A stretch of 64,000 nucleotides of DNA from Kibdelosporangium philippinense (GCF_021390435.2 NZ_JAJVCN010000001.1:2418001-2482000), one strand, 5' to 3'; counted from the stretch's first letter, positions 17,127 through 26,899 are shown. Notes: generated from the sequence alone by a model not told the origin. Translations and numbers: made by a program.

Positions 17127-18365
17127 ATGCAGACATGGGCGACGACACCGGTTCCACGCGTGGCAGGGACGCCACGGCCACTGCGGCTCTACGACACCGC
17201 CGCCGGTGAGGTGCGGCCCACCGCGCCCGGCAAGACAGCCGGGCTGTACGTCTGTGGAATCACCCCGTACGACGCGACCCACCTTGGTCACGCCGCCACC
17301 TACCTCGCGTTCGACCTGATCCACCGGATCTGGCTGGACAACGGGCACGAGGTCAACTACGTCCAGAACGTCACCGACATCGACGACCCGTTGCTGGAGC
17401 GGGCCGAGCGGGATCAGGACGACTGGGTTGTTCTCGGTATGCGGGAAACCGCACTGTTCCGTGAGGACATGGTCGCTCTGCGTGTTCTGCCGCCGCGTTC
17501 CTACATCGGTGCCGTCGAGTCGATCCCCGAGATTGTCGAGGCGATCAGCAAACTGCTGGCGGCGGGGCACGCCTACCGCGTCGAGGACTCCGAGTACCCG
17601 GACATCTACTTCGACCACAAAGCCACCGGACGGTTCGGTTACGAGTCGCGCTACGACGAGGCGACCATGCTCGAACTGTTCGCTGAGCGCGGCGGTGACC
17701 CCGAGCGGCCTGGTAAACGGCATCCGTTGGACGCTCTGTTGTGGCGGATGGCGCGGCCTGGTGAGCCGTCGTGGGACAGCGAGGTTGGCGCGGGACGGCC
17801 TGGTTGGCACGTCGAGTGTTCCGTCATCGCGTTGAACCGGCTGGGGACTGCCTTCGACGTCCAGGGTGGCGGGTCGGATTTGATCTTCCCGCACCACGAG
17901 AACAGTGCTGCCCACGCCGAGGCGCTCAGCAGCGAGTTCCCGTTCGCCCGGCACTATGTGCACGCTGGCATGATCGGCTTGGACGGGGAGAAGATGTCCA
18001 AGTCCCGTGGGAACCTCGTCTTCGTGTCGCGGCTGCGGGCTGACCGGGTCGACCCAGGCGCCGTGCGGCTGGCTTTGCTCGCCGGGCATTACCGGGAGGA
18101 CCGGGCGTGGACCGCGGATCTGCTGGCTCAGGGGGAGCGGCGGCTGGGGCGGTGGCGGGACGCGGCGCTGCTGGAGACCGGTCCGGATGCCACGGACACC
18201 ATCGCGCGGTTGCGTGACCACCTGTCCAACGACCTGGACACGCCGAACGCGCTGCGCGCGGTGGACGCGTGGGCCGACGAGGCGCTCGCGGGCCGCGGAA
18301 ACGACTCGTCAGCTCCCGTGCAGTTCCGCGACGCCGTCGACGCTCTGCTTGGCGTCGACATTTGA
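17127..18365 (+). CDS. mshC: L-cysteine:glucosaminyl-inositol (mycothiol) ligase MshC
   Basis: A 412-residue enzyme that joins cysteine to GlcN-Ins with ATP in the third step of mycothiol synthesis. It is a cysteinyl-tRNA-synthetase paralogue: zinc-binding Cys in [16 protein letters not shown] together with the HIGH-like THLGHA, the zinc ligands in GWHVECSVI and [13 protein letters not shown], and the KMSKS loop EKMSKSRGN. The short C-terminus without an anticodon-binding domain separates it from CysS and gives the usual MshC length. Its 3' end overlaps by 57 bp with the convergent regulator gene. In M. tuberculosis mshC lies in the same general neighbourhood. Confidence 0.96.
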   Translation: MQTWATTPVPRVAGTPRPLRLYDTAAGEVRPTAPGKTAGLYVCGITPYDATHLGHAATYLAFDLIHRIWLDNGHEVNYVQNVTDIDDPLLERAERDQDDWVVLGMRETALFREDMVALRVLPPRSYIGAVESIPEIVEAISKLLAAGHAYRVEDSEYPDIYFDHKATGRFGYESRYDEATMLELFAERGGDPERPGKRHPLDALLWRMARPGEPSWDSEVGAGRPGWHVECSVIALNRLGTAFDVQGGGSDLIFPHHENSAAHAEALSSEFPFARHYVHAGMIGLDGEKMSKSRGNLVFVSRLRADRVDPGAVRLALLAGHYREDRAWTADLLAQGERRLGRWRDAALLETGPDATDTIARLRDHLSNDLDTPNALRAVDAWADEALAGRGNDSSAPVQFRDAVDALLGVDI

Positions 18366-19184
18366 TGCTGCCCAACTCGCCAGCAGCCGCAGTTTCTGCT
18401 CTGACGGCGAGCCTGGCTCGACCGTGTGCATGGCGAGCATGATGTCTGGTTCGTCGCGCGGGATCATGGATTCGTAGAACACCGTGATCTCGCCGACGAC
18501 CGGGTGATGCAGGGTCTTCGACCCATACCCGTGCCGGAACACGTCGTGATCGGCCCACCAGCGCCGGAAGTCCGCGTCCCGGACCGACAGTTCGCCGACC
18601 AGTTTGGCCAGTTCAGGGTCGTGCGGGTGCTGTCCGGCGTAGAACTGCAGGCCAGCGACGGAGTTGCGCGCGCCGTCTTCCCAGTCGACGTAGACCTCGC
18701 GCGCGGCCGGGTTGAGGAACAGATACCGCAGCATGTTGCGCTCGTGCGGCGGCGCTGCGTCGAAGTCCTTGTACAGCGCCTTGGCCAGCATGTTCGACGC
18801 CAGGACGTCCATCCGGCGGCCGAGCAGCATCGCCGGGATGTCCGCCATCGACTCCACCGCCAGCCGCAGCCCTTGTCGGACCCGTTGTGGCGGCATAGGG
18901 CGTGTTCTGCGCGTAGGTTTGGCCACTGTGTACAAATAGGTGCGCTCGGTTTCGTTCAGCAGCAACGCCCGCGCCAACGCGTCCAGCACTGACTCGGAGA
19001 CGTTCACACTGCGGCCGCGTTCCAACCGCACGTAGTAGTCCACGCTCACTCCGGCGAGGTGCGCGACTTCCTCACGGCGCAGGCCGGGAACCCGGCGGGT
19101 ACCTGGCAGATTGGGCAGGCCGACTTCCTCCGGCCTGATCTTGGCCCGGCGCGAGGTCAGGAACTCCCGGAGTTCGGTGTTCAT
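18309..19184 (-). CDS. XRE-family regulator with MmyB-like C-terminal domain
   Basis: A 291-residue regulator. The N-terminal helix-turn-helix covers [20 protein letters not shown], then [20 protein letters not shown], the classic pattern of this family. The C-terminal MmyB-like domain (from about residue 105) has '[19 protein letters not shown]' and '[15 protein letters not shown]'. These domains are thought to bind small ligands, possibly fatty acids. The gene is divergent from the aldo/keto reductase pair with a dyad between them, a frequent arrangement in actinobacteria that suggests it represses those reductases. Its 3' end runs 57 bp into mshC on the other strand. Confidence 0.88.
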   Translation of the reverse strand: MNTELREFLTSRRAKIRPEEVGLPNLPGTRRVPGLRREEVAHLAGVSVDYYVRLERGRSVNVSESVLDALARALLLNETERTYLYTVAKPTRRTRPMPPQRVRQGLRLAVESMADIPAMLLGRRMDVLASNMLAKALYKDFDAAPPHERNMLRYLFLNPAAREVYVDWEDGARNSVAGLQFYAGQHPHDPELAKLVGELSVRDADFRRWWADHDVFRHGYGSKTLHHPVVGEITVFYESMIPRDEPDIMLAMHTVEPGSPSEQKLRLLASWAASNVDAKQSVDGVAELHGS

Positions 19185-19235
19185 CCTTCAAGCCTATTCG
19201 CGACGCACCGCTCGTGCGGGGTACTGGCAGACCCT

Positions 19236-19252
19236 GTCACGACCAGCGTGAC
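19236..19252. promoter_or_regulatory. dyad operator candidate between regulator and reductase genes
   Basis: GTCACG-ACCAG-CGTGAC is a perfect 6+5+6 inverted repeat in the 86-bp divergent promoter region, 18 bases before the reductase ATG. A natural site for the divergently encoded XRE regulator. Confidence 0.55.
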
Positions 19253-19270
19253 CCGGGTTGTGTTGATGCC

Positions 19271-20290
19271 ATGAAACACAGAGTTCTGGGTGGGACCGGG
19301 ATCTCGGTGAGCGAGTTCGCTCTTGGCGCGATGACTTTCGGTGAATTCGCCAATGCCGATCACGACGAGTCGGTCCGGATGATCCACACCGCGTTGGACG
19401 CGGGCATCAACTTCATCGACACGGCGGACTTCTACTCCCAAGGTGAGTCCGAGCAGATCGTCGGCAAGGCGTTGAAGGGCCGTCGTGACGACGTGGTGGT
19501 CGCGACGAAGTTCTTCTTCCCGATGGGTGATGAGCCGAACCACCGTGGCGGTTCGGCGCGGTGGATCAAGCGTGCGGTCGAGGACAGCCTGCGCCGCCTG
19601 GACATGGACTACATTGACCTGTACCAGATGCACCGGCCGGACCCGTACACCGACATCGAAGAATCGTTGTCGGCACTGACGGATCTGGTGCGTGACGGCA
19701 AGGTCCGGTCGATCGGCTCCTCGACTTTCCCCGCAGAAAAGATCGTCGAAGCCCAGTGGGCCGCGGAAAAGCGCGGCTACCAACGGTTCCGTGCCGAGCA
19801 GCCGCCGTACTCGATCCTGACGCGTGGCATCGAACGGGACGTGCTGCCCACCGCCCAGAAATACGGCATGGGCGTGCTGACCTGGAGCCCGCTGATGGGT
19901 GGCTGGCTGTCTGGCCGCGTCACGCCCGCCGGAGCGACTGGCCAGCGCGCACAGCTGGTCGGGGACATCTACGACATGTCCGACCCGGCGAACCAGGCCA
20001 AGCTCGCCGCGGTCGAGCAGCTGTCCAAACTGGCGGATGATTCCGGGATGTCGTTGCCGCACTTGGCAATCGCGTTCGTGCTTGCGCACCCAGCGGTCAC
20101 CTCGGTGATCATCGGCGCGAGCAAACCACAGCACCTGACTGACCTGCTGGCCGGTGCGGACATCCGGCTCAGCGAGGACATCCTCGACAAGATCGACGAG
20201 ATCGTCGCGCCGGGCACCAACCTCAGACAGGGCGACACGTACTACACGCCGCCAGCCATCGCCGACAAGCGCCTGCGGAGAACGGCATGA
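19271..20290 (+). CDS. aldo/keto reductase
   Basis: ATG at 19271 gives 339 residues, normal for the family. The complete catalytic tetrad is visible: Asp50 and Tyr55 in FIDTADFYSQGE, Lys80 in VVATKFFF, and His121 in LYQMHRPD. The C-terminal SVIIGASKP stretch forms part of the NADPH-binding site. It reduces aldehydes or ketones with NADPH; substrate unknown. Its stop overlaps the ATG of the next gene (ATGA), a diverged copy of itself. Probably controlled by the divergent MmyB-like regulator. Confidence 0.92.
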   Translation: MKHRVLGGTGISVSEFALGAMTFGEFANADHDESVRMIHTALDAGINFIDTADFYSQGESEQIVGKALKGRRDDVVVATKFFFPMGDEPNHRGGSARWIKRAVEDSLRRLDMDYIDLYQMHRPDPYTDIEESLSALTDLVRDGKVRSIGSSTFPAEKIVEAQWAAEKRGYQRFRAEQPPYSILTRGIERDVLPTAQKYGMGVLTWSPLMGGWLSGRVTPAGATGQRAQLVGDIYDMSDPANQAKLAAVEQLSKLADDSGMSLPHLAIAFVLAHPAVTSVIIGASKPQHLTDLLAGADIRLSEDILDKIDEIVAPGTNLRQGDTYYTPPAIADKRLRRTA

Positions 20291-21024
20291 AGTACCGAGT
20301 CCTTGGCACGACCGGCATCACCGTCAGCGAATTCGCTTTCGGCGCGATGATGCTCGGCCTGTATCAGATGCACCGGCCCGATCCGCACACCGACATCGAC
20401 GACTCACTGGCCGCACTGTCCGATTTGGTCAGTGCGGGCAAGGTCAGGGTGATCGGCTCGTCGAGCTTCCCGGCCAGCGAGATCGTGGAAGCCCAATGGG
20501 TGGCCGACAAACGCGGTCACCAGCGGTTCCGCACCGAGCAGCCGCCGTACTCGCTGCTCACGCGCGGGATCGAGGCCGACATCCTGCCGACCGTGCGGCG
20601 CCACGGGATGGGCGTGCTGACCTGGAGCCCGCTGGCGGGCGGCTGGCTGTCCGGCCGGGCCGACCCGGCTGCGACGAGCGAGGTCCGTGCCCAGTGGGGT
20701 GGCATGTTCGACCGGTCCGACCCAGCGAACCAGGCCAAGCTGGTCGCGGTCGAACAACTGTCCAACGTGGCCGCCGAAGCCGGGATTTCGTTGCCGAACC
20801 TGGCGATCGCGTTCGTACTGTCGCACCCGGCGGTCACTTCGGTGATCATCGGCCCGAGCAAGCCGCATCACCTGGCTGACCTGCTCGCGGGCGCGGAGAT
20901 CCGGCTCAGCGAGGACGTTCTCGACCAGATCGACGAGATCGTCCCGCCGGGTACGAACGTTCGGCAGGGCGACGTGTTGTCCACGACGGCAGCCATCGTG
21001 GACAAGCGCCTGCGTCGTTTCTGA
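20287..21024 (+). CDS. aldo/keto reductase paralogue missing 92 residues (likely inactive)
   Basis: A 245-residue protein clearly related to the preceding reductase over its whole length, except that its residue 24 (end of FGAMMLG) joins directly to the region starting LYQMHRPDP, residue 117 of the neighbour. The in-frame loss corresponds to neighbour residues 25-116 (276 bp) and removes the catalytic Asp, Tyr and Lys; only the His remains. Strands 1-3 of the TIM barrel are missing, so a stable active enzyme is unlikely. The rest, including SVIIGPSKP, is well kept and no stop codons interrupt it. Either a recent decaying duplicate or a retained non-catalytic subunit. Confidence 0.85.
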   Translation: MKYRVLGTTGITVSEFAFGAMMLGLYQMHRPDPHTDIDDSLAALSDLVSAGKVRVIGSSSFPASEIVEAQWVADKRGHQRFRTEQPPYSLLTRGIEADILPTVRRHGMGVLTWSPLAGGWLSGRADPAATSEVRAQWGGMFDRSDPANQAKLVAVEQLSNVAAEAGISLPNLAIAFVLSHPAVTSVIIGPSKPHHLADLLAGAEIRLSEDVLDQIDEIVPPGTNVRQGDVLSTTAAIVDKRLRRF

Positions 21025-21030
21025 GTGGTA

Positions 21031-21058
21031 GCGCGGTGGCCGTGACCGGCCACCGCGC
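21031..21058. terminator. bidirectional terminator between reductase and hisG
   Basis: GCGCGGTGGCC and GGCCACCGCGC form a perfect 11-bp stem around gtgacc, between the stops of two convergent genes. Confidence 0.8.
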
Positions 21059-21065
21059 GATTGGT

Positions 21066-21911
21066 TTACAGGCGGCAGGAGCGGATGTCCGAGGCCAGGA
21101 TGGCCTTGGCACCGATCGCGGCGAGCTCGTCCATGATCGGGTTGGCACGCTTGCGCGGAACCATCGCCCGCACGGCGACCCAGTCGGGATTGGCCAGCGG
21201 CGCCACCGTCGGCGACTCCAGACCGGGCGTGACCTCGAGTGCGTTGTCCAGCAAGGTTTTCGGGCAGTCGTAGTCCAGCATCATGTACTGCTGCGCGAAA
21301 ACCACACCTTGCAGGCGCGCGGTCAGCTGCTCTGCCTCCGGCGACGCGGTCGTTCCCGCCCGGATGACCAGCACCGCCTCGGACACGCAGATCGGCTCGC
21401 CGAACGCGACCAGGTTGTGCTGCCGCAACGTCCGGCCGGAGCCGACGACGTCCGCGATCGCGTCGGCAAGGCCGAGCTGGACCGAGATCTCCACGGCACC
21501 GTCAAGCCGGATGACGTCCGCCTTGATGCCGTGCTTCTCCAGGTCGTCACGGACCAGCCGAGGGTAGGCGGTGGCCAGACGCTTGCCGTCCAGGTCGGCC
21601 ATCGTCCACTCGCGGCCTGCCGGAGCGGCGTAGCGGAAGGTCGAGCCGCCGAAACCGAGGCCAAGCCGCTCGACCACCGGCGCGCCCGACTCCTGCGCCA
21701 GGTCACGGCCGGTGATGCCGAGGTCGAGATCACCGGAGCCGACGTACGCGGCCACGTCCTTCGGCCGCAGGAAGAAGAATTCCACCTCGTTGGCCGAGTC
21801 GAGCACGGTGAGGTCGCGCTGCTCACCCCGCTGCCGGTACCCGGCCTCGGTCAGCATCTCCGACGCGGCCGCGGCCAGCGCCCCCTTGTTGGGTACGGCG
21901 ACACGCAACAT
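21066..21911 (-). CDS. hisG: ATP phosphoribosyltransferase HisG (long form)
   Basis: A 281-residue enzyme that condenses ATP with PRPP in the first step of histidine synthesis. The start [20 protein letters not shown], the [20 protein letters not shown] stretch and the phosphate loop [13 protein letters not shown] are typical. The extra C-terminal ACT-like domain (from about residue 210) gives feedback inhibition by histidine, so this is the self-sufficient long form that needs no HisZ. hisE lies 12 bp upstream in the same operon, as in mycobacteria. Confidence 0.96.
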   Translation of the reverse strand: MLRVAVPNKGALAAAASEMLTEAGYRQRGEQRDLTVLDSANEVEFFFLRPKDVAAYVGSGDLDLGITGRDLAQESGAPVVERLGLGFGGSTFRYAAPAGREWTMADLDGKRLATAYPRLVRDDLEKHGIKADVIRLDGAVEISVQLGLADAIADVVGSGRTLRQHNLVAFGEPICVSEAVLVIRAGTTASPEAEQLTARLQGVVFAQQYMMLDYDCPKTLLDNALEVTPGLESPTVAPLANPDWVAVRAMVPRKRANPIMDELAAIGAKAILASDIRSCRL

Positions 21912-21923
21912 GGCAAAGACTCC

Positions 21924-22187
21924 TCAGAGATAGCGGTAGATGTCGTCGAGGGACAGTCCGCGCCCGATCATCAGCACCTGGACGCGGTAGAGCAGCTGGG
22001 AGACCTCCTCAGCCAGATGCTCGTCGTCCTCATGCTCGGCGGCCAGCCACACCTCACCGGCCTCTTCCAGCACCTTCTTGCCCTGCGCGTGCACACCCGC
22101 ATCCAGCGCCGCCACGGTGCCCGAGCCGTCAGGCCGGGTCCGCGCGCGCTCACTGAGCTCGGCGAACAGTTCGTCGAACGTCTTCAC
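21924..22187 (-). CDS. hisE: phosphoribosyl-ATP diphosphatase HisE
   Basis: An 87-residue protein from the GTG at 22187 ([14 protein letters not shown]). It removes pyrophosphate from PR-ATP in the second step of histidine synthesis. The MazG-like metal site is seen in [15 protein letters not shown] and [15 protein letters not shown] longer start at 22220 is possible, but it would overlap the HAD gene by 20 bp and exceed the usual family length. Sits between the HAD hydrolase gene and hisG in one minus-strand operon. Confidence 0.92.
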   Translation of the reverse strand: MKTFDELFAELSERARTRPDGSGTVAALDAGVHAQGKKVLEEAGEVWLAAEHEDDEHLAEEVSQLLYRVQVLMIGRGLSLDDIYRYL

Positions 22188-22200
22188 ACCGAGAATCTTT

Positions 22201-22878
22201 TCATCCCAGCTGGACAGCACTCAAAGCGCCGAGGGTGAACGCGTCGACACCAACGAGCGAATTCCGCACGGTCCACCGCTCGCCCGGCTCGATCGGCACC
22301 TCCGCGGGAACGACCAGGACAGTGCAGCCCGCGGCCACCGCCGACTGCATCCCCAGTGGCGAGTCCTCGATCGCGACGCACCTATCAGCGGGAACGCCCA
22401 GCAGGTCGGCGGCCATCAGGTACGGCGTCGGGTCCGGCTTGTTACGCCCGCCGACCTCGTCGCCGCAGATCGTCGCGGCGAAGAAAGTACGCCCGATCGA
22501 GTCGAGCGCGACCTCGGTGAGCGCACGCTCAGTCGATGTGACCAACGCCATCGGCACGTTGTGGTCACGCAGCGACGCCAGCACCTCCCGTGCACCTGGC
22601 CGCCACGGCAAGTTCACCCGGAACAGTTCCATCGTTCGCTCGGTCAGCCAGGTCGCCGCCTTGTCCATCGCGGCGCGGTCCTGCTCGAGGTCAAGCGACG
22701 CGAAGATCTCAAGCATGGTGTTGTCCATGTTCGAGCCGACGACCGCGTCCCTGGTCTGCTGCGACAGCGTCCCGCCGAGCTGTTCGGCCAGCTCGTGCAG
22801 GCCGACGTCCCAGAGCTTCTCCGAGTCGATCAGCGTCCCGTCCATGTCCCACAGCACGGCCTCAGGCACGCGTGTCAA
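22201..22878 (-). CDS. HAD-superfamily phosphatase (phosphoglycolate phosphatase-like)
   Basis: The product is about 225 residues. HAD motif I is [12 protein letters not shown] with the nucleophile Asp, motif II is ALVTSTERA, the motif III Lys is in [11 protein letters not shown], and motif IV is AIEDSPLGM. The cap between motifs I and II is helical, so it belongs to subfamily I. I chose the TTG at 22878 because AAGGGGGA lies 5 bases upstream; a GTG at 22905 also fits but lacks a ribosome site. It forms an operon with hisE and hisG, 13 bp before hisE. Acts on a small phosphorylated metabolite, identity unknown. Confidence 0.85.
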   Translation of the reverse strand: MTRVPEAVLWDMDGTLIDSEKLWDVGLHELAEQLGGTLSQQTRDAVVGSNMDNTMLEIFASLDLEQDRAAMDKAATWLTERTMELFRVNLPWRPGAREVLASLRDHNVPMALVTSTERALTEVALDSIGRTFFAATICGDEVGGRNKPDPTPYLMAADLLGVPADRCVAIEDSPLGMQSAVAAGCTVLVVPAEVPIEPGERWTVRNSLVGVDAFTLGALSAVQLG

Positions 22879-23053
22879 CGAGTCCCCCTTCGTGTAGTCC
22901 TTCACGATTCGGTGAATGTGGCAGGCACACCCGTTGCGCCATCCGCGACCGCGACACGCGCAACGAGGGCGTCAAGCAGCGCAGATGGCACATCAACAGG
23001 GTACGTAGCGCGGGTGTGGTCCAACTGCCCTCTCGGGGTCGTAGGCTTGGCAA

Positions 23054-23956
23054 GTGACCGATCACGACCCGCAGAGCACCGCCGGCACCCCAGCGCTCGT
23101 CGAGCCAGTCATGGTGTGCGCCTTCGAAGGATGGAATGACGCGGGCGACGCGGCGAGTACGGCGATCGAGCATCTCCAACTTACCTGGGACGCGTCCCCG
23201 CTCGCGGACATCGACCCGGACGATTACTACGACTTCCAGGTGACCAGGCCGACCGTCAAGCTGGTCGACGGCGTCACCCGGCGCGTGGAGTGGCCGACGA
23301 CCAGGCTGTCCACCTGTCGTCCGCCTGGCTCGTCCCGCGACATCGTCCTCGTCCACGGCATCGAACCGAACATGCGCTGGCGTAAGTTCTGCGCGGAGCT
23401 GCTGGAACACATCGAGCGCCTCGGCGTGACCACGGTGGTCACCCTCGGCTCGATGCTGGCCGACACGCCCCACACCCGCCCTGTCCCGGTGACCGGGACG
23501 GCGTACGACGCGGCTTCAGCAGCCCGCTTCGGCCTTGAGCGGTCCCGCTACCAGGGTCCGACCGGCATCGTCGGGGTTCTGCAGGACGTGTGCGTACAGG
23601 CTGGGATTCCGGCGATCTCGCTGTGGGCCGCGGTGCCGCACTACGTGTCGCAGCCGCCGTCACCCAAGGCGACGCTCGCGCTGCTGCACCGCGTCGAGGA
23701 GGTCCTTGACGTGGAAGTCCCGCTCGGCGCCCTGCCGGAGCAGGCCGACGAGTGGCAGCGGACGGTCAGCGAGATGGCCGAGGAGGACGAGGACGTGAGC
23801 AACTACGTCCGCGCCCTTGAGGAGCGCGGCGACGCGGCCATCACCCTCAACGAGACCAGCGGCGACGTCATCGCCGCGGAGTTCGAGCGCTACCTGCGCC
23901 GTCGTCGCCACGGCGGCCCTGGACGCGGCCCGCGCTCCCAGGAAGGGCCCAGCTAA
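23054..23956 (+). CDS. PAC2-family protein
   Basis: A 300-residue protein with the PAC2 (proteasome assembly chaperone 2-like) fold. The opening 'VEPVMVCAFEGWNDAGDAAS' and the central 'VTTVVTLGSMLADTPHTRPV' and 'PAISLWAAVPHYVSQPPSPK' segments are characteristic. Actinobacterial members are widespread and usually lie near hisG and mshC, as here. Despite the name, a role in assembling the bacterial proteasome has not been shown to my knowledge. GTG start. Its 3' end overlaps by 4 bp with the convergent hydrolase pseudogene. Confidence 0.88.
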   Translation: MTDHDPQSTAGTPALVEPVMVCAFEGWNDAGDAASTAIEHLQLTWDASPLADIDPDDYYDFQVTRPTVKLVDGVTRRVEWPTTRLSTCRPPGSSRDIVLVHGIEPNMRWRKFCAELLEHIERLGVTTVVTLGSMLADTPHTRPVPVTGTAYDAASAARFGLERSRYQGPTGIVGVLQDVCVQAGIPAISLWAAVPHYVSQPPSPKATLALLHRVEEVLDVEVPLGALPEQADEWQRTVSEMAEEDEDVSNYVRALEERGDAAITLNETSGDVIAAEFERYLRRRRHGGPGRGPRSQEGPS

Positions 23957-24811
23957 AGGGTTTTCACCAGTTCGTCGAGCCCGGTCGGGATTACCTTGCC
24001 GGTCACCGACATATGGCCGTCGTCGGGTTCCAGATGGGCCACGGCGTTCGGCACGTGCGCGGCCAGCCACTCGCCGTGCGTGAGCGGGACGTTCGTGTCC
24101 AGCGCGCCCTGCCAGATGAACGTGGGCACGGCTATGCCCGACAGCTCGAAACCCCATGGCTGCGTGAACGCCAGATAGTCATCGGTGTAACCGTCGATGC
24201 CGGTGCTCAGGCCTTCGGCGAAGCACTCGGCGAAATCGCGGGTGAGCTCGTCGGTCATCACCGCCTTGTCGACCGGCGGCATCATCCCGACCAGGGCATT
24301 CGGGCCGGTGGCTGCCATGGCGGCCGCCGCCGAGGCTTCGTTGAGCGGGCGGATACCGGCCTCACCATGCGCCGCGGTGGTTTTGAACTTGTTTTCGTTC
24401 GACGCCACCATGTTCTTGAAAAAGCCCGGGATGCCGAAAGGCGCGAGGCTGGCGATCGACAGCACGCCCGTCACCCGATCCCGCAGCAACGCGCCACAGG
24501 CCAGCGCGTGCGGCCCGCCGCCTGAACCAGCCCATCATCAGGCAGCGCGGCTCGGCAAGGTGATCAAGGATGCCCTCGACGTCCCCGGCGGCAGAGGCGA
24601 CGGTCCGGCCTGGTTGCCGCGTCGAGCGGCCCCAGCCGGGACGGGAGAACGTGACCAGGCGCAGGCCATGCTCGTGCGCGGTCCGTTGCAGGACGCTGAT
24701 CTGGACACACGACCCTGGAGTGCGGTGGTGCAACACCAGGGGAGTGCCGTTCTCCGGCCCGGTCACCAGCACATCCAGCTGGCGCCCGTCAGGTAGGTCG
24801 ATCAAGGTCAT
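23953..24811 (-). pseudogene. alpha/beta hydrolase with a +1 frameshift
   Basis: The ATG at 24811 opens a hydrolase (LIDLPDGRQLDVLVTGPENG) that matches the next upstream gene throughout. At the nucleophile elbow the paralogue reads GWSGGGPHAL. Here one extra base in the run at 24525-24526 turns WSGGG into WFRRR, and the frame ends early near 24362. The correct downstream sequence continues in another frame (LRDRVTGVLSIASL to the TGA at 23953). The total of 859 bp equals 286 codons plus one base. Loss falls exactly at the catalytic Ser, so the product is inactive unless this is a sequencing error. Start overlaps the upstream stop (ATGA). Confidence 0.82.
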
Positions 24812-25677
24812 AGCGTCTTGACCAATTCGTCGATCCCCGTGGTGAACGCTTTGTCCATGATGGACAGATGGCCGTCGCCGGTTTCCAGGTGCGCGACGGC
24901 ATTCGGGACGTTCGCGACGAGCCACTGGCCATGGGCGAACGGGACCATCAGGTCTTCGCTGCCCTGGTAGACGAACGTGGGCACGGTGATGCTCGCCAGC
25001 TCGAAGCCCCACGGTTTGACGAACGCCAGGTCATCGTCCAGCCAACCGTCCACACTGCTGCCGAGCGCTTCAGCGAAGTTCGCCGCGATGTCATTGACGA
25101 GCTCGCCGGTCAACGCCGCCTCGTCGGGGGCAGACAGCAGACCCGCGAAGCCCGCGGCGATCATGTCCGGATCGTTGGCCGCCATCGACGGCGCCGCTTC
25201 CTCCAAGGCAGGACGCAGTACGGCTTCGCCTTTCTCGGCGAGCGAGAACTCCTCGATGTTCGGCTCACCCATCCCGGCGAGGAAGTCCAGATCCGGCTGT
25301 CCCGCTGGGGCGATTCCGGCGACAATCAGCGCGCCCGTCACCCGATCGGGCAGAAGTGCGGCACACGCCAGCGCGTGCGGCCCGCCGCCCGACCACCCGG
25401 CGACCACGCATCTCGGTGCCTCGAGGTGGTCGAGGATCGCGGCCACGTCCGGCGCCGCCGCTGCGACGTCCCGGCCTAGCTGCCTCGTGGACTTGCCGTA
25501 CCCGGCGCGCGAGAACGTCACCAGCCGCAGGCCACGCTCGTGCACGTTGCGTTTGACGTAGCTCAATGGGACGACAGCACTCGGCGTGCCGTGGTTGAAC
25601 ACCAGCGGAATCCCGTCTTCGGGTCCACTGACCAGCACATCGAGTACGCGCCCGTCCGGCAGCTCGAGAATCGTCAC
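24808..25677 (-). CDS. alpha/beta hydrolase
   Basis: From GTG 25677 (TILELPDGRVLDVLVSG) the product is 289 residues, matching the tandem paralogue's length; a longer frame to 25827 adds an unrelated Arg-rich leader. Features are the oxyanion region VFNHGTPSAVV, nucleophile elbow AGWSGGGPHA, an acid in VYQGSEDLMVPF and the catalytic His near LETGDGHLSIMD. No signal peptide, so cytoplasmic. The class includes esterases, lactonases and epoxide-hydrolase-like enzymes; substrate unknown. Co-transcribed with the frameshifted copy. Confidence 0.85.
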   Translation of the reverse strand: MTILELPDGRVLDVLVSGPEDGIPLVFNHGTPSAVVPLSYVKRNVHERGLRLVTFSRAGYGKSTRQLGRDVAAAAPDVAAILDHLEAPRCVVAGWSGGGPHALACAALLPDRVTGALIVAGIAPAGQPDLDFLAGMGEPNIEEFSLAEKGEAVLRPALEEAAPSMAANDPDMIAAGFAGLLSAPDEAALTGELVNDIAANFAEALGSSVDGWLDDDLAFVKPWGFELASITVPTFVYQGSEDLMVPFAHGQWLVANVPNAVAHLETGDGHLSIMDKAFTTGIDELVKTL

Positions 25678-25926
25678 GCTGTCACTGTGCCCCGCGATCG
25701 CCGGTTCCGCAGCGCTAGCACCAGCTGAGACGACTTGTTGCCATGGGGCTTGGCCGAACCTGATACCCACGGCTTTGTCGCGCCGGTCGTTTACGCACCG
25801 CAACACGCCCGACGCCGCCCCAACCACCGCGGTGAGCAGGTACTGAGCGGTGTCGGCTGTGTGGGGCGGGGTGGACCTGCGGTTGGGGGTGGGCGGCCCC
25901 GCAGGGGGGCGGAATGTAAACAGTCT

Positions 25927-25964
25927 GGCTTTGGCGACAAAGCCCGTCCTCGCGGAGCGAGGAC
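25927..25964. repeat. two adjacent short hairpins upstream of the RecB-like gene
   Basis: GGCTTTG-gcga-CAAAGCC (25927-25944) and GTCCTCGC-gga-GCGAGGAC (25946-25964) are perfect stems one base apart. They lie in the 320-bp divergent gap between the hydrolase start and the nuclease start, the rest of which shows only G-rich, featureless sequence. A REP-like element or a leader structure. Confidence 0.5.
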
Positions 25965-25997
25965 TATTCAGAACTGTCAGACCCCTCGCCTACTGTT

Positions 25998-26888
25998 TTG
26001 GGCGTGACGGTGCCTGAGGAAGCGGTCCCATCGGACGTGACGACCGAGGTACGGCGGCGCCCTGCGTTGTCGCCTTCTCGTGCCAGTGACTTCAAGCAAT
26101 GCCCGTTGCTGTACAGATTCCGTGCCGTCGACCGGCTGCCCGAGATCCCGACCAAGGCCCAGGTCCGCGGCACGGTCGTGCACGCGGTCCTCGAGCAGCT
26201 CTACGCACTGCCCGCCGCCGAGCGTGTGCCAGCGACCGCGCACCGGCTGCTGCAGCCGGCGTGGGCCAAGCTCAGCGAAGAAGCCCCTGAACTTGCCGGG
26301 CAGCTGTTCGGCGAAGGCGACAGCCTGGACGACTGGCTGGCCTCAGCGGGCGAGATGATCGACGGGTACTTCACCCTGGAAGACCCGCGCAGGCTCGAAC
26401 CCGAGGCGTGTGAGCTGCTGGTTGAATCCGAGCTGCCGTCCGGTGTGCTGCTCAGGGGCTATATCGACCGGCTTGACGTGGCGCCGACCGGCGAGATCCG
26501 GGTGGTCGACTACAAGACCGGCGCGGCGCCTCGGGAAATCGGCGAGGCCAAGGCGCTGTTCCAGATGAAGTTCTACGCGCTGGTGCTGTGGCGGCTGCGC
26601 GGGGTCGTGCCAAGGCAGTTGCGCCTGATGTACCTGTCCGACCGGCAGTCCTTGGCGTACACCCCGGACGAGGCCGAGCTCAAGCGGTTCGAACGAACCC
26701 TTGAAGCGATCTGGGACGCGGTCATGCGCGCGGCGAAGACCGGCGACTTCCGGCCGAACAAGAGCAAGCTCTGCGACTACTGCGACCACAAGGCGTTCTG
26801 CCCGGAGTTCGGCGGCACACCGCCGGAGTACCCGGGCTGGCCCGAACCGGACTCGGGCACGGAGACCGTGCTCGACCGCACGGACTGA
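25998..26888 (+). CDS. RecB-family PD-(D/E)XK exonuclease
   Basis: A 296-residue nuclease of the Cas4/AddB-like class. The nuclease core is GYIDRLDVAPTGEIRVVDYK (catalytic Asp, then D-x-K) with a Gln-rich helix FQMKFYAL after it. One cysteine near the start (SDFKQCPLLYRF) and three near the end (CDYCDHKAFC) have the spacing of an iron-sulfur cluster that clamps the fold, as in AddB and Cas4. It probably processes DNA ends during repair. TTG 25998 or GTG 26004 may be the start. M. tuberculosis has an equivalent gene next to trmI. Confidence 0.88.
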   Translation: MGVTVPEEAVPSDVTTEVRRRPALSPSRASDFKQCPLLYRFRAVDRLPEIPTKAQVRGTVVHAVLEQLYALPAAERVPATAHRLLQPAWAKLSEEAPELAGQLFGEGDSLDDWLASAGEMIDGYFTLEDPRRLEPEACELLVESELPSGVLLRGYIDRLDVAPTGEIRVVDYKTGAAPREIGEAKALFQMKFYALVLWRLRGVVPRQLRLMYLSDRQSLAYTPDEAELKRFERTLEAIWDAVMRAAKTGDFRPNKSKLCDYCDHKAFCPEFGGTPPEYPGWPEPDSGTETVLDRTD

Positions 26889-26899
26889 GCCCAGGTGGG

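Noticed and set aside
25678..25827. Longer start for the hydrolase at 24.8-25.7 kb
   Set aside because: The extra residues have no counterpart in the tandem paralogue, which begins at the equivalent of GTG 25677.
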